Assembly: GCA_024734495.1 (NCBI GenBank)
Contig: JALMQS010000816.1
Location: forward strand, 4,657,190-4,721,189
Length of the DNA stretch: 64,000 nt
Direction of reading: 5' to 3'
Source: Forficula auricularia
Taxonomy: Eukaryota > Arthropoda > Insecta > Dermaptera > Forficulidae
Below are positions 23,046 through 33,300 of the stretch, one piece after another (position 1 is the stretch's first letter; each line of letters begins with the position of its first letter). A program made the translations under genes and the position numbers. The notes beneath the pieces were generated by a model. It made no database searches and was not told where the DNA came from. It was given only the letters and a program-made list of their open reading frames with translations.

Positions 23046-23645
23046 AATTCTACCAATTTTTAGAAGTGGTTTTAAAGCTTTCTCCCAAACCGTAGTATTA
23101 AAGCTGTTATCGATGGACTATCATTATTTTCCTTCTATTCTAATGCTGAAGTTCCTCAGGATTCTGTCTTCTCCCCCACGCTCTTCCTTATCTAAATCAA
23201 CGACTCTCTAAAGTTTTCCTCCAATTATATTCATTATTACGCTGAAGACAAAAATGTTGCTTTCTCTCTCTGGTACACTTTTCGCTTGCATAATCTGTAG
23301 TTTTGCTTACCAATCAATGCCTTGGCCTCCTCTTCATAAATTGTAAAGTTCTCACAGGAATATAAAATAAATGAAATTAAGATTTATCCAATCCAATATC
23401 TGTCTTTTTCTGTTGTAATTTTTTACTGACTACATTGATGCGATTCAGAATATTACTTTATTAAACAGTCATAAACGCAGTCATTTGCCGCCTACTAAAA
23501 TTTGCCACTGCATTCTGTAGCCTTTCTAGCCTTATTGTAAATCCGCCACTGCTCCTACATCTTTACACGATGCAAAGGTCCACCTCAATACAGTTGCACC
23601 TTCTTGCGGCAACACCTTCTGCATCAATATCATCAGAAAATCTAC
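23046..23645 (+). pseudogene. Degenerate Jockey/CR1-like reverse transcriptase domain
   Basis: Readable pieces include SFLPNRSIKAVIDG and NAEVPQDSVFSPTLFLI, then a stop, then INDSLKFSSNYIHYYAED. These correspond to the G-V-P-Q-G-S-V-L-S-P and Y-A-D-D regions of non-LTR reverse transcriptases. The key catalytic motif reads YAED, and stops interrupt the frame. Positions 23560-23645 resemble the 3' tail beyond 25725 (GGTCCACC...GTTGCACCTTC). The fragment is dead. No endonuclease part is present. Confidence 0.65.
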
Positions 23646-24060
23646 CAAAGCATAAAAAGTTTATGCGGAATAAATCAAGATCTCAACTTCTTTTTGGCTC
23701 AAAGTTGGGAATTCTTTACCAATGAATCAAGAACACTGACAAAGACTATTTTTTAATAAAATTATTGTATCGCTTTTTTATAATGATTTTTTTTTCTGAT
23801 TTTCTGCATTTTTAAATTAGAAGTTTCAAACCTAGTATGTCCTAAATCTATAATCTGTTTTGCGCTTTAGAAGTATAATAAGACTGGCACTAGAATTAAT
23901 TTTCTACGATCTTCTATTCTTGTGTTATCGTCAGTATCGAAATCTAAAATCACAACAGAACAATTTTATTGAAACAAATAACCATGTGCGATTTCTATAT
24001 TTACTTTTTTGTTTTATATTTATGAATTAAAATTTTCTGCAATACATTCGTTAATTTTTG
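23646..24060. other. Unassigned AT-rich stretch
   Basis: No feature recognised. Confidence 0.4.
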
Positions 24061-24129
24061 AAGACATTGCAAATTCACAAATTGTCCATAAAGCCAGTTT
24101 CGTAATCATTCTTAATCATATCAATTTTC

Positions 24130-24442
24130 TTGGGCGATATCATCTTAATAAATTTGAACTGTGAGAAAGCAGTGAGAAAAAGATTTGGTGAAGGTCTGCA
24201 GAGCTGTTCCGTTGACAGCATCTGGTCGATTCGGCGCAGCCCGTTTGGCGGATACGCAGGCGATGATCGTCTGGATCGGTCGATTCGTGACGAGGCACCG
24301 AATTGGCCATCCAGGTCAGACTTGAGCCAGTGTGTGCAGTGGCCAGACACCAAACATTTGACACCTTGTCTCAGAAACAGCCAGCCAGCCCTGCTCCACA
24401 TCATTCACTCCACCACTGGAGTCGATCACTAATCGGAAATGA
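24130..24442. other. GC-rich island, possible exon or regulatory patch
   Basis: The longest non-repetitive stretch in the window (about 24165-24430) with clearly raised G+C. Open frames run on both strands: plus 24130-24432 (100 codons) and minus 24404-24075 (109 codons). Neither shows a recognisable domain; overlapping open frames on both strands are expected where stop codons are rare. The bases at 24440-24447 (GAGGTAAA) could act as a 5' splice site on the plus strand. It may be a host exon, an untranslated exon, or TE sequence I do not know. Confidence 0.35.
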
Positions 24443-24725
24443 GGTAAAAAACCAATGAACCGAAAAATTCGATACATTTCTGCCCGATAAATGTACTTAA
24501 AGATCTGAGATTCGAGAGACAGAATAAAACAAGTTCTTTAGTGTTTGCCGCAAAAATAATTATGAACCATTTCGAAAGAAATGGTATTTTAATTCACCCA
24601 AAAATTTTATGTTGAAAGATTAGCTGAATTAAAATTTTATATTAGGTATTTTTCGTTCGGTCCTTTTGATAATGTTTTTAAAAAATGTCAAAACTTCTTT
24701 AATTAACAGACGAAAATATATATAT

Positions 24726-25331
24726 ACAGGGTGTTTAAAAACCCGTTCCAAGACTTCAGGGCGTGATTCCCCACATCAAAATTAGATGAAAAGTTCCAAA
24801 AAACATAGGTCCAAAAACGCTTCGTTTTCTGTCTGGCTATGTCTATCTTGAGAACGGATGTAGATATCTTTATGAAATTTGGTACTCATGTACTTAACTA
24901 CATTATATACTATTTAAAAAAGTACCTAAATTTTATCTTGAACATTTTCAAAATGGCGGCCATTTAACATTTTTAATTGTAAATAACTTTTTAATCTTTC
25001 AGTTTATTAAAATTAGTATTATTGGATAAAATATTACCATTTTTATAGTGAATAGAATGACACTATATTTTTCAAGATCCAATAAAAAAATAACGAGGTT
25101 ATGACAAAATTTGTAGGAAAATATGAGAAAATAATGCCTGTCTCAAATTCAGTCAACGGAAGCCAGTAATGGTGCTTACACATATTCGTCATAATTTCGT
25201 TATTTTTTATATCTAATAATACTAATTTTAATAAAATAAAAGATTAAAAAGTTATTCATAATTAAAAATTTTAAATGGCCGCCATTTTTAAAATTTTTAA
25301 GATAAAATTTAGGTATTTTTTTAAATAGTAG
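24726..25331. mobile_element. Foldback element with GGCGGCC arms
   Basis: The left end begins TACAGGGTGTTTAAAAACCC after a TA run. From about 24905 to 25331 there are long imperfect inverted arms, with AAAATGGCGGCCATTTAA and its complement, GTACCTAAATTTTATCTTG and its complement, and ATAACGAGGTTATGAC against GTCATAATTTCGTTAT. The right side lacks a matching CAGGGTGTTT end, so the copy is truncated or composite. Confidence 0.55.
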
Positions 25332-25540
25332 ATGAGACTAGAAATGAAAAAAGCTGAAATGGGGAGATGGTGGGTCAAAAAATTGAAATTGCATTCGCAA
25401 TTGGTATAAAAACGACTGACGATATTCTAATGAAATTTCGTATTTGGATCAGATGTCTACTAATTTAAAATTATTCCTATAGAACATTGTGATATTTTGA
25501 CTGCAAAAGGGGCTCGGGGAGAGGGGACGAAATACACGAT

Positions 25541-25830
25541 TTTCTAAGATTCGACACCCCAACGGGCTTAAATTGGATTGCAGTAGCCAATTCTTTTATT
25601 CTTACGACTTCTAGAGACTGGAACTCTCTTCCTCTTTCCATCTTCCCAATTACATAATATAACTTTCAGTCTTTCAAGATACGCATCCATAGATACCTTC
25701 AATTCCAAACCAATCCCTGAAATCTCTTCTTATTTTCACGATACAAGGGTCCACCGCAGACTACAGAGGTTGTACCTTTTTGGAGCAACCTCTTTTTGTA
25801 TCAATATCATTATATAAACAAAACAAAATA
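25541..25830 (+). pseudogene. C-terminal fragment of a Jockey/CR1-like reverse transcriptase with its 3' UTR
   Basis: The reading frame gives RDWNSLPLSIFP, then a stop, then YNFQSFKIRIHRYL. This matches RNWNSLPASIFP...YNLQTFKTGVHRHL of the better copy at 31803-32770. It is preceded by VANSFILTTS. The following bases (25725-25830) are the shared 3' tail GGTCCACCGCAGACTACAG. A short dead fragment. Confidence 0.7.
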
Positions 25831-26316
25831 AAGTAAAAAACTTCAAGATAGACAGAATCATTAAATTATCCTGATAAATATCGAATTTTGAATTATACCA
25901 TTATAGAAATGTTTTTTTAATATTCATACCATTTCATTTGCGAAATTTACCATTTTGTTAAAAATTTTCAAGTAAATGGATAAAACAATTCCATATTGAA
26001 AAAATATTAATTATTTCTTAAAAATTTTATTTTTAAAATAATGGTAAATCTCGCAATTAAAATTGAATGAAATCATTTCATTCTTATAAATTTCGAGTAG
26101 CATGAAATTTTGGCTGAATTTGAAGAATCCTAAATATTACCTTACTTAAAACGTATTTAAGTTTTTTTTTTTTTACAATTTCATCAAAAACAGCACAAAT
26201 AATTCTTTTGAAGGTGTACTTTTCAAGTACTATGCCTTCTTTAATGGATATACTGATATACATATAAATTGCATTTTATTCCTATTTAAATTAAGAGGAG
26301 ATTTATTTGGCAACAC
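25831..26316. other. Unassigned AT-rich stretch
   Basis: No feature recognised. Confidence 0.4.
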
Positions 26317-26353
26317 AAAAAAAAAAAAAAAAACTATGAGGATTTTTTTTATA

Positions 26354-26409
<56 letters not shown>

Positions 26410-26419
26410 ATATATATAT
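26317..26419. repeat. Poly-A run and TA microsatellite
   Basis: An A-run of about 17 at 26317-26333, then nearly pure TA repeats at 26350-26419. Confidence 0.95.
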
Positions 26420-26800
26420 TTCGAATGAAATTGAGGAGAGTGGTTGATTAGGCGTGTTGCAAAAACGTGTGAAATGCCTATATTTCAGCAATGTTAAGTT
26501 GTGGTACACTGGAATTTCAAATTTACATTAAGAATCAACTAGAAAAAATAATTAAGATTTTAGTTCAAATTTACCCAGAACAGCAACTCTTTGCTTGGGG
26601 GTATTTGTTTTATTTCAAAAGTAAACATTTAGAGAATGATTTCAAAGAATAAGAGATGGTTATAAGTGAAAATAGTGTGGCGAACACATCATCTATCTCT
26701 AAACTAGATAATATGCCGATAGCGGTCGACTCGAACTTTACCGGAAAGGTCCGAGCTTTTGACATTTAAGTCAGTTCACACATGCATTTATTTATTTATA
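26420..26800. other. Unassigned stretch
   Basis: No feature recognised. Confidence 0.4.
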
Positions 26801-26932
26801 TCCTTCCACAGTGGCGTATCTAGGTGGGGGTCAAGTTGGGCACGTGAACTGGGCACTATTCAAAGGGGGGCGCGAAATTCGCAAATTATTAAATTTAAAA
26901 ATTAAAAATAAACCATCAATATAATTCATAAT

Positions 26933-27470
26933 TAATAGAGATTGTGGTGTTGGTGCAAGGTGAAACATCTTTAATAAAGATAAAAGTAAATAAATATTAT
27001 ATGAAATTAAACAATTAAATATCCCAGCGCCTCCCATCAATCGCATTTTATTTAATTGTTTAATTAATGAATCAAGGCCTACGCTGCAAAAAATGAACGA
27101 GGAGAGGATTAAAAAAAGAAATTCCATAATTAATATAGACAATAAGTATTAGTTTGGGTTCAGGGATCAGTAGCTTAGTGGATATAGGAGATAAAGCTCT
27201 AAGACAAAAAAGTATTGCAGTACACATGCAAAGATCCAGGGTTCTAGCCCCGGCTGATCCTTTTGTCTGTAATAAAAAATAATATTCTCTTCATTTTCTA
27301 AATTTAATTATATGAAATATTCATTTACTATGAGTTAGGTTTTCTAGGTCAATTGTTTGACATTAAATTTTAAACAAGTTACTTAGAAAACCTAACTAAT
27401 AGTATATACTAATAGTATATGGATATTTCATATAATATTTATTTACTTTTATCTTTAATATAATTCATAT
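26933..27470. mobile_element. Foldback-G element containing a tRNA-like sequence
   Basis: The left arm is AATAGAGATTGTGGTGTTGG followed by TGCAAGGTGAAACAT and AAGATAAAAGTAAATAAATA. The right arm near 27425-27465 carries the complement of the latter part. An inner pair of arms has TGAGTTAGGTTTTCTAGGTC and CTTAGAAAACCTAACT. Related copies lie at 27833-27928 (fragment) and 55645-55835 (compact, about 190 bp). Confidence 0.65.
27164..27260 (+). tRNA. tRNA-like sequence (probable SINE head or decayed tRNA)
   Basis: The ends form a perfect 7-bp acceptor stem, GGATCAG with CTGATCC. A box-A-like TAGCTTAGTGG at 27171-27181 fits the Pol III consensus, and a box-B-like GGTTCTAGCCC sits at 27240-27250 in a plausible T arm (CAGGG, loop, CCCGG, one mismatch). 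At 97 nt it is longer than a normal tRNA. The middle does not give a convincing anticodon arm, so I assign no amino acid. It lies in a foldback-G copy and the compact 55.6-kb copy lacks it, so it probably entered as a SINE or tRNA pseudogene. Confidence 0.4.
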
Positions 27471-27496
27471 TCAAATAAGAATTTGTTGTTCAGTAC

Positions 27497-27967
27497 GGAG
27501 ATGGGACCGTCTTCCCGAATCTCCGCATTTCAATTCAGATTATGCTTACCATTGCATCGCAAGTTGCGGGCGATCTTTCAACGTTAAAACTAATACATTC
27601 AAATTTAAGGGCTACAATGGATCAAAAAAGGTTATGCGACCTAGCTTTGCTCAGTCGAGAGAGTGAAAAGAAAACGAAAAAACAAATTTCGAAAATGTTA
27701 TCAATCAGTTACTTTCTGTATTTCCTGAAGATGGGTTGATAGCCCGAAATATATATATTGAAAAAGAAAAAAAATTTTATATCTTTTAATTTTTTAATTT
27801 TAATGTGAAATAAGTGACCCAGTATCCTTAACTCATAGTAAATCCATATTAAATAAAATATTTATTTACTCTTATCTTTATTAAATATGTTTCACCTTGC
27901 ACCAACACCACAATCTCTACTGATTAATCTAGTTTCGTCGAAGAAGGCAAGGAAGGTGCAATTTTAA
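27497..27967 (+). pseudogene. hAT transposase C-terminus, split by a foldback-G fragment
   Basis: The frame reads FPNLRISIQIMLTIA, then DLSTLKLIHSNLRATMDQKR and LCDLALLS. This is the hAT C-terminal dimerisation domain (family form: ...ERSFSKLKLIKSNLRSTM...LALLSIE). A frameshift near 27690 hides NFENVINQ. About 190 bp later the natural C-terminal end VSSKKARKVQF and a stop appear at 27932-27967, so the intervening bases are an insertion. The expected E-R-S-F motif reads AGDLS here. Dead copy of the 26809-28146 element. Confidence 0.75.
27725..27760 (+). ncRNA. Hammerhead-ribozyme-like motif, CCCGAAAT type
   Basis: CTGAAGA (27725-27731), one extra T, stem GGG with CCC closed by TTGATAG, GAAA at 27746-27749, then alternating TA. 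The same arrangement is on the minus strand at 43449-43475. Stem I is not evident. Likely a decayed relic, if a ribozyme at all. Confidence 0.3.
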
Positions 27968-28227
27968 GTTTAAGACGATTGAAAGTGCATTTTTACGGAC
28001 TAATTTTTGTTCTAAAACAGAAAATAAAAATGTTTTGTAAAATTTATGAATTTTTTATTTAATGTAAATTTTTATTTTAGATAATTTGCGAAAGGGCGCA
28101 ACTTTGATGCTCTCCCTAAGCGCCGTTTCCGATTGGTACGCCCCTGTCCTTCCACCGTCAGTAATTTCATTTGCACATTATATGAATAAGTAAAATTTAA
28201 TATAGTAAAATCAAAACTTACATTTTA

Positions 28228-29284
28228 AGGTTGTTCGGACATTAAGGCAATGTTGGATTAAAAATCTAAATTTTTAATATGTTATTAATCGATAACAAAT
28301 AGGTATAAAATAATTTGTTGAAAAAGATCTGACAAAGGATTTTCGTGTAATTAATGATTAAAAATCGGACTTTTAACATGTAGTGAATAGGGAATATTGA
28401 CTGAAAGTACATATTTCGATTAATCTAGCCAAATCGTATGATGGGAAAAAAACAAAAAACTTTTATTTGTGTAGATAAATTATCCTAATTAACGTTAAAA
28501 AAAACTTTCTGACTCAGGGTTTGGTAAATATTCAAATCTAAATGATCGAAAATATCAGTGCGCTTCACTTAAAGATAAATAAATCACGTGACTCGTCAAA
28601 GTGTGGCAACGTCGCGTAAGAAAAACGCGTTTCTACCAAACTCAACCGAATTTTGTATTTATCAAAACAATCCAGAATCGTTTATTTTATTTTACAATCA
28701 ATAACAATTTTTTTCTTTTCTATATATATATATATATAAAACTTTATAGCCATACCAAGGGCGGATCCAGGAATTTTTTATGGGGGGGGGGTGAATGTAT
28801 ATAAGGTGCCCGATGTAAGATCTACTTTTTATCTCGGAAGTGTGTCGCGATCGAATTGTCCAAGCGGGGGGGGGGGGGGGCAGAGACGCCGACCCCCCTC
28901 ACACACTCACACACACACATAGAACTTTATTTTCAATTTAAAAAAAAAATTTACAAATTTTTTGCCAGGCACGGGACTCTATGGGGGGGCTGTCGCCCCC
29001 TCCGCCCCCTAGATCCGCCCTTGAGCCATACGCACATCAAAAACATCAACAACTGACATCTAGTAGATGCGCAGTTGCCAGATCTACTTTAGGCGAAAAA
29101 ATACTGAGTCAAAAGACATTTATTTATTATATTTATTAATTAAATTATTTCATAAATTCAATTAAAAATGATGTTAACTAACATCTAAATTAAAATAATT
29201 AATTTATATGTTAAAATTTATAATTTTAGTCGAATAAAAAATTTAGATTTTATTTTGACTTGCGGAGTAGTGCCCGAGCAACCT
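28228..29284. mobile_element. TIR element AGGTTGYTCGGRCA with TA or TTAA target
   Basis: The left end AGGTTGTTCGGACA and the reverse of the right end AGGTTGCTCGGGCA are inverted, and AAAATCTAAATTTTT recurs inverted just inside. TA (or TTAA) flanks both ends. It is interrupted by the hAT MITE at 28756-29023. No transposase recognised. Confidence 0.6.
28756..29023. mobile_element. 268-bp hAT MITE with G/C homopolymer tracts
   Basis: Inverted ends CAAGGGCGGATCCAGG and, reversed, CAAGGGCGGATCTAGG. A perfect 8-bp TSD, AGCCATAC, lies at 28748-28755 and 29024-29031. The interior has G-runs (about 28784-28792, 28866-28880), a CA microsatellite and GCCAGGCACGGGACTC. A second copy in the opposite orientation is at 63452-63896. 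Confidence 0.85.
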
Positions 29285-29916
29285 TAATAGGTTTATTCTA
29301 GTTGCCTGCCAGAGAAACCAATGATGTGGCAAATTCAAAATATCGAATATTCGAAACTCATAAAAACTCCTATTAAATATAATGTTTAACAATCCTCAGA
29401 GAACACGTAGTATTTGTGATAACAACATGAGTTCGAGAATTCTAACCATACCCAATTACCAACAACCTCTATCTCTCCCCTTCATAATTTCACTGTGTAG
29501 CTTTATATAAACATCTATTACTTGCTACCTCCGGGTGAGCCTAGTATTGAATTCATGGAAACATTTTATTTTAACTAATTGCCTAACTCAGGATTTCATC
29601 GAAAATTTATTTTCAATAAGATCAAAAGGGGGGAATGTAATGTGACCTCCGATGCAGAAAAATATAGCTCTTCTTTTAGAGCAGCAATGTGCAATCAGCT
29701 CTTACCATCATCACAAGAAGGTAATTGCCAATTTGTAGCATGTTCTAGTTACAAAAAAATAATCTAGAGCAAAGTAAAACGCTCAAGTTTGCAGTGTTCT
29801 AATAATAATAAAGATACTTCAGTATACCGATATCATTATGAAGGATAGCTTTAGCCCAAGTACTATTACTTTCCACATCTTCCCTGTTTGAAAAGCCACT
29901 TCTACCTATATAATTA
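29285..29916. other. Unassigned stretch
   Basis: A 62-codon ORF (29579-29767) has no motif. No repeat relationship seen. Confidence 0.4.
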
Positions 29917-30217
29917 GTTAAAAGAAAGGCCGCGGAGTAGGTAAAAAAAAGACGACTCCGACTCCCGACTCCGGCAAAATTAAATACTAAGTCATTTTAT
30001 GGGACGGGGGGTCCACGAATCTTTAAATAAATAAATTAAAACAAAATACAAAAATATTTCATGTCACATCGAAAACACGTTTATTATTGTCAAAAATGAT
30101 ACTTTGATTAAAAACTACTTGAAAAGTTTTTATTTGAAAATTTTAATTGGGTTCTCGGCTGAGTAAGAGCAAAAGAAAAAAGAAATTCAATATCCACGCG
30201 ATACTGACCCCATGGAA

Positions 30218-30912
30218 AATAGGCTGACGTGTTCTGATGTGGCCATCCACTTGACTTTACCATACAACCTGACCCCTAAAATTATTTATAATCATGTAGG
30301 GGGGGGGGTTAGCTTTTGAATTTTTATACTTCTGGGGTCCCACTGATTATGTATAAAAAATTTGGTTGAGCTTGGTAAATGGCCAAGATTTTCATTTTTT
30401 GACCCTACACCCCTCCCCCATTTTGGGCGATTAGTTTTTGCATTTTAGACTTCTGGGGGTCCACTGATTATGTATACAAAATTTGGTTGAGTTTGCTCAA
30501 ATGGCTCTAGATTTTAATTTTTAACTCCCCTCCACTCCCTTAATTGTGGGTCGATATGCACCAAAATCTAATCAGCTCTTAATCTCAATGCATGTGAAAT
30601 TTGGTTTCGATAATCAAACTAGTTTTTGAGCTAGCTCGTCCACGTAACGCACAGACTGACAGACAACCAGACAACCAGACAGACAGACTAACTAACAGAC
30701 ATTTTGACAAAACAATTATTATCTCGAAAAATATAATTTTTTCGATGTTCACTTATTAGAGCTTTTTTGTAGAGCGAAATGCCATGGTTTCGTTCAATTT
30801 TTTTAATCAAAATAGTTTTAGCACGTTTTTGAGATATTTCGAAAAAAAGAAGGAAAAAATCACCCTTTTCATGCACGATTACAATACTCGACCATACCCT
30901 GTATGGTAAAGT
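30218..30912 (-). mobile_element. Family 1 repeat, copy B
   Basis: Full-length copy in reverse orientation. It runs from AATAGGCTGACGTGTTCTGA, through GACTTTACCATACAACCTGA, to GACCATACCCTGTATGGTAA. The CTGT-type microsatellite lies near 30655-30700 and the G/C runs near 30298-30308. Confidence 0.75.
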
Positions 30913-31004
30913 AATAATATTTATAATTAATCAACTGTTGTGTTAACCACACGACTTTCACATTTTCATTTATTTGAAATCATCGCGACACTACTAATTT
31001 ACAC

Positions 31005-31440
31005 CCCCTTCCTTTATTTTGTTTTTTCTGTATTTCTCAAAAACGGCTCTAACGATTTTTTAAAAATTAGTGTATTTTTAAAGTGTCATGAGTTATTAAT
31101 TGTGCGCCGCGACACTCATACACACTACAATACACCCCCCTTCCTTTATTTCAATCGGATTTAAAATTTGACACAATTAATAACTAATTAATTAATAACT
31201 CATGACACTTGATAAATACACTAATTTTTAAAAAATTGTTAGAGCCGTTTTTGAGAAAAAAAAACGAAAAATCTTTCATGTAAATGTCCACTTCCGGTTT
31301 TTCGATTTAAACCAAAATCTTTCTGTACTCCTTCTAGCCTATATCGAGCTTAAGTTCCGAATTTCGTAGCTCTGAGACTTATGGTTGCCAAACGCAGGGA
31401 GGTACGTACTTAAGCACATACATAGGTATGCACTGACCAA
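31005..31440 (-). repeat. Helitron-like family fragment (interior)
   Basis: It contains CTCAAAAACGGCTCTAACGA, ACTCATGACACTTGATAAAT, CATGTAAATGTCCACTTCCG and TTCTAGCCTATATCGAGCTT, all also in 56340-56760 and 57457-58193. Two partial units in mixed orientation; neither terminus present. Confidence 0.6.
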
Positions 31441-31654
31441 AGGATTTTTGGCCACTTTTGCAGCCTCCAGGGACCACAATATCTGGTTTTATGTCCCAAA
31501 TCCGGTTTCCAACTATTAAGGGCATCGATTCCTTCCACGTAGAAGTTACAAAATGAAATTAACTTTTTTAATCTCTGAAATACAAGCTCTCAAAGAGTCA
31601 GGACCCAGACAGGACATCGCAATTCTTCCACATTATTTTCTATTAATATAAATG

Positions 31655-31800
31655 TGAAAGTAAAAAAAGACTAATGATGATGGCCAAGCCTTCGAAACTA
31701 TAGTCTAAAACAAATAAATAATAAAATTATATACTTGATATATATGTGTGTATTTTATTTGCATCAAGCAGAGTACAACCTCTTTTTCTCTTTTATGAAA
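31655..31800 (+). repeat. Foldback-T piece with a mutated hammerhead-like motif
   Basis: The motif at 31671-31710 has CTAATGA in place of CTGATGA, then GATGGCC / AAGCCTTC, GAAA and CTATAGTC. It is followed by TA-rich sequence and GCATCAAGCAGAGTACAACC. The G5-to-A change would inactivate a hammerhead. Confidence 0.55.
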
Positions 31801-31802
31801 AA

Positions 31803-32770
31803 CTACTTGACCGCTTTGAAATGGTCTCGCGCCCCAGACCTTTTTTTCTTTTAATGCAATCGAATGCAAGAAGGGGTGCACCAGTAAAGATGGAGCTCCT
31901 ATGGATCTCGAAAGACCCTTGCATTACCGAAGAGAAGGGAAAGTTGATTAAGTGAGAGGGTGTAGACGTAGGTGTCTATGCACTCCGGTTTTGAAGGTTT
32001 GAAGATTATAGGTGCTGGGAAAGATGGAGGCTGGAAGAGAGTTCCAGTTCCTTGAAGTCATGGGGATATATGTATTGGCGAATGAAGTGGTCCGGCACTT
32101 TTCCAATTTGACCGCGAAAGAGTGTTGGGAGTCGGCAAAACGCGTGCTACCTGCAAAGCGTGCTTTGGGGGGAATTATTGATTTTATCTCATCAGAGCAC
32201 CTGCCGTGATAGTATCTATAGAAAAGGGAAAGGGCAGAGACATTTCTTCGATGAGCCAGCGAGTCGAGGGAGTCGGTGAGGGTAGAATCGTCAATTAGCT
32301 TGACGGCTCGTTTCTGAATTGCATCTAGGGTAGCAAGAGAATATTTAGAGGTTCCTCTCCATAGATGAGAGCCGTATTCGAGACAGGGGCGGATTTGGGC
32401 CTTGTAGATGGTGAGAAGTTGTGGGGGTTTGTAAAATCGCTTGGACCTGAATAAGTAGCCAATCTTCCTTGCTGCAGATTTAGCCACAGAGGAGATGTGT
32501 TCATTCCAAGACAGGTCAGATGCGATACCACTGGCTGATGGAGTGGACAGCAAGTTGTTTGATGCCTTTCCGAGTGCGAGCGCTCATCAAGGAAGGTTGC
32601 CTATCTCCGCCTGAATCGTTCATCTTGCTTGAAGAAAGGCCTACTCGAGCCACCCAGTTGACTATGCATGGCTGAAAGGAAATGGCCGCTAGTTGAATCG
32701 CGAATAATTTCCGTATAAATGGAAATGGCTTCTTCCACGTTCGATTTTGATAAACGGTCATACTACTATT
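31803..32770 (-). pseudogene. Jockey/CR1-like reverse transcriptase C-terminal half
   Basis: The longest coherent ORF in the window (32553 to 31948, 201 codons). In order it shows IASDLSWNEHISSVAKSAAR, KIGYLFRSKRFYKPPQLLTI, YKAQIRPCLEYGSHLWRG, LDAIQKRAVKLI, ALSLFYRYYHGRCSDEI and MTSRNWNSLPASIFP. This is the thumb and C-terminal region of non-LTR reverse transcriptases, downstream of the catalytic YADD, which is absent. It is 5'-truncated: the sequence before 32553 (to 32770) is unrelated and recurs at 60300. The ATG is not a real start. The frame is intact over 200 codons, so this is one of the younger retro-insertions, but it is non-functional. Confidence 0.85.
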
Positions 32771-33044
32771 TCAAAAAAATAAACAATTCATATCAAGAAA
32801 AATCATTTTGTTAATTTCCAATATTAAACTCGAAAAAGTTTCTGTTCAAAACAAAAAAGAAAGAAATCCCGGAGTCGGACTCGACAAATTTTTCCCGACT
32901 CCGACTCCTCCAGCCAAAAATTTCTTCCGACTCCGACTCCGACTTGACAGCCCTGGTTAAAAGTAAGCTATTTTTAAATAATTTTGGATTGTTTGGCCAC
33001 CCTTATTCAATCAATAAAACAAGAAATTGAAAATAGTTTGTTTT

Positions 33045-33118
33045 GCTGAGAGTAGCAAAGTTGTTGATTCATAAAAAGAGAAATCAATGAGGTTGTCCTC
33101 TGCTTGATGCAAATAAAT
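33045..33118 (+). repeat. Foldback-T fragment
   Basis: Contains GAGAGTAGCAAAGTTGTTGA, then GAGGTTGTCCTCTGCTTGAT and GCAAATAAA. It is directly followed by a Helitron-like 5' start. Confidence 0.6.
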
Positions 33119-33300
33119 ATCTTATCTTATTATATTAAACGAGCAAAAATTGTATATATATATATCCGGTCGAGTTCTCGAAAACGGCTCTAACGATTTG
33201 GATGAAATTCACGGGTTAGGAGGTTTTGTGTTGGACATTCGATCTGTCACGGTCTCATCTTCGGCTAAGTTGTTACTTGATGGACTTTTTGTTAATTGAA
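33119..33300 (+). repeat. Helitron-like 5' end, subtype 2
   Basis: Starts TCTTATCTTATTATATTAAA after A, then CGAGCAA, a TA run and CTCGAAAACGGCTCTAACGA. It continues with CACGGGTTAGGAGGTTTTGT and CGATCTGTCACGGTCT, which are shared inverted with 42300-42420. No 3' hairpin/CTRR end is identified. Confidence 0.5.

Larger units (their letters stand above)
26809..28146 (+). mobile_element. hAT transposon with a perfect 8-bp TSD, twice invaded
   Basis: The left end is CAGTGGCGTATCTAGGTGGG and the reverse of the right end is CAGGGGCGTACCAATCGG. TCCTTCCA is duplicated exactly at 26801-26808 and 28147-28154. Terminal CAG and an 8-bp TSD define hAT. Inside are transposase C-terminal pieces (27497-27967), a foldback-G copy (26933-27470) and a fragment of the same family (about 27745-27930). 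The low-GC insertions contrast with the GC-richer hAT ends. Confidence 0.85.
29925..32955. mobile_element. hAT MITE (GACTCCGACTCC type) enclosing about 2.8 kb of later insertions
   Basis: A perfect 8-bp duplication, GTTAAAAG, flanks the block (29917-29924 and 32956-32963). The right end read inward is CAGGGCTGTCAAGTCGGAGT, a hAT terminus, with repeated GACTCCGACTCC. The left end is degraded (AAAGGCCGCGGAGTAGG) but keeps GACTCCGACTCC at about 29965. Between the two ends lie Family 1 (-), a Helitron-like fragment, a foldback-T piece and a reverse-transcriptase fragment. Confidence 0.7.

Noticed and set aside
26831..27142. 103-codon minus-strand ORF with hydrophobic stretches
   Set aside because: It spans the junction of a hAT end and a foldback-G arm, so it is a composite accident.
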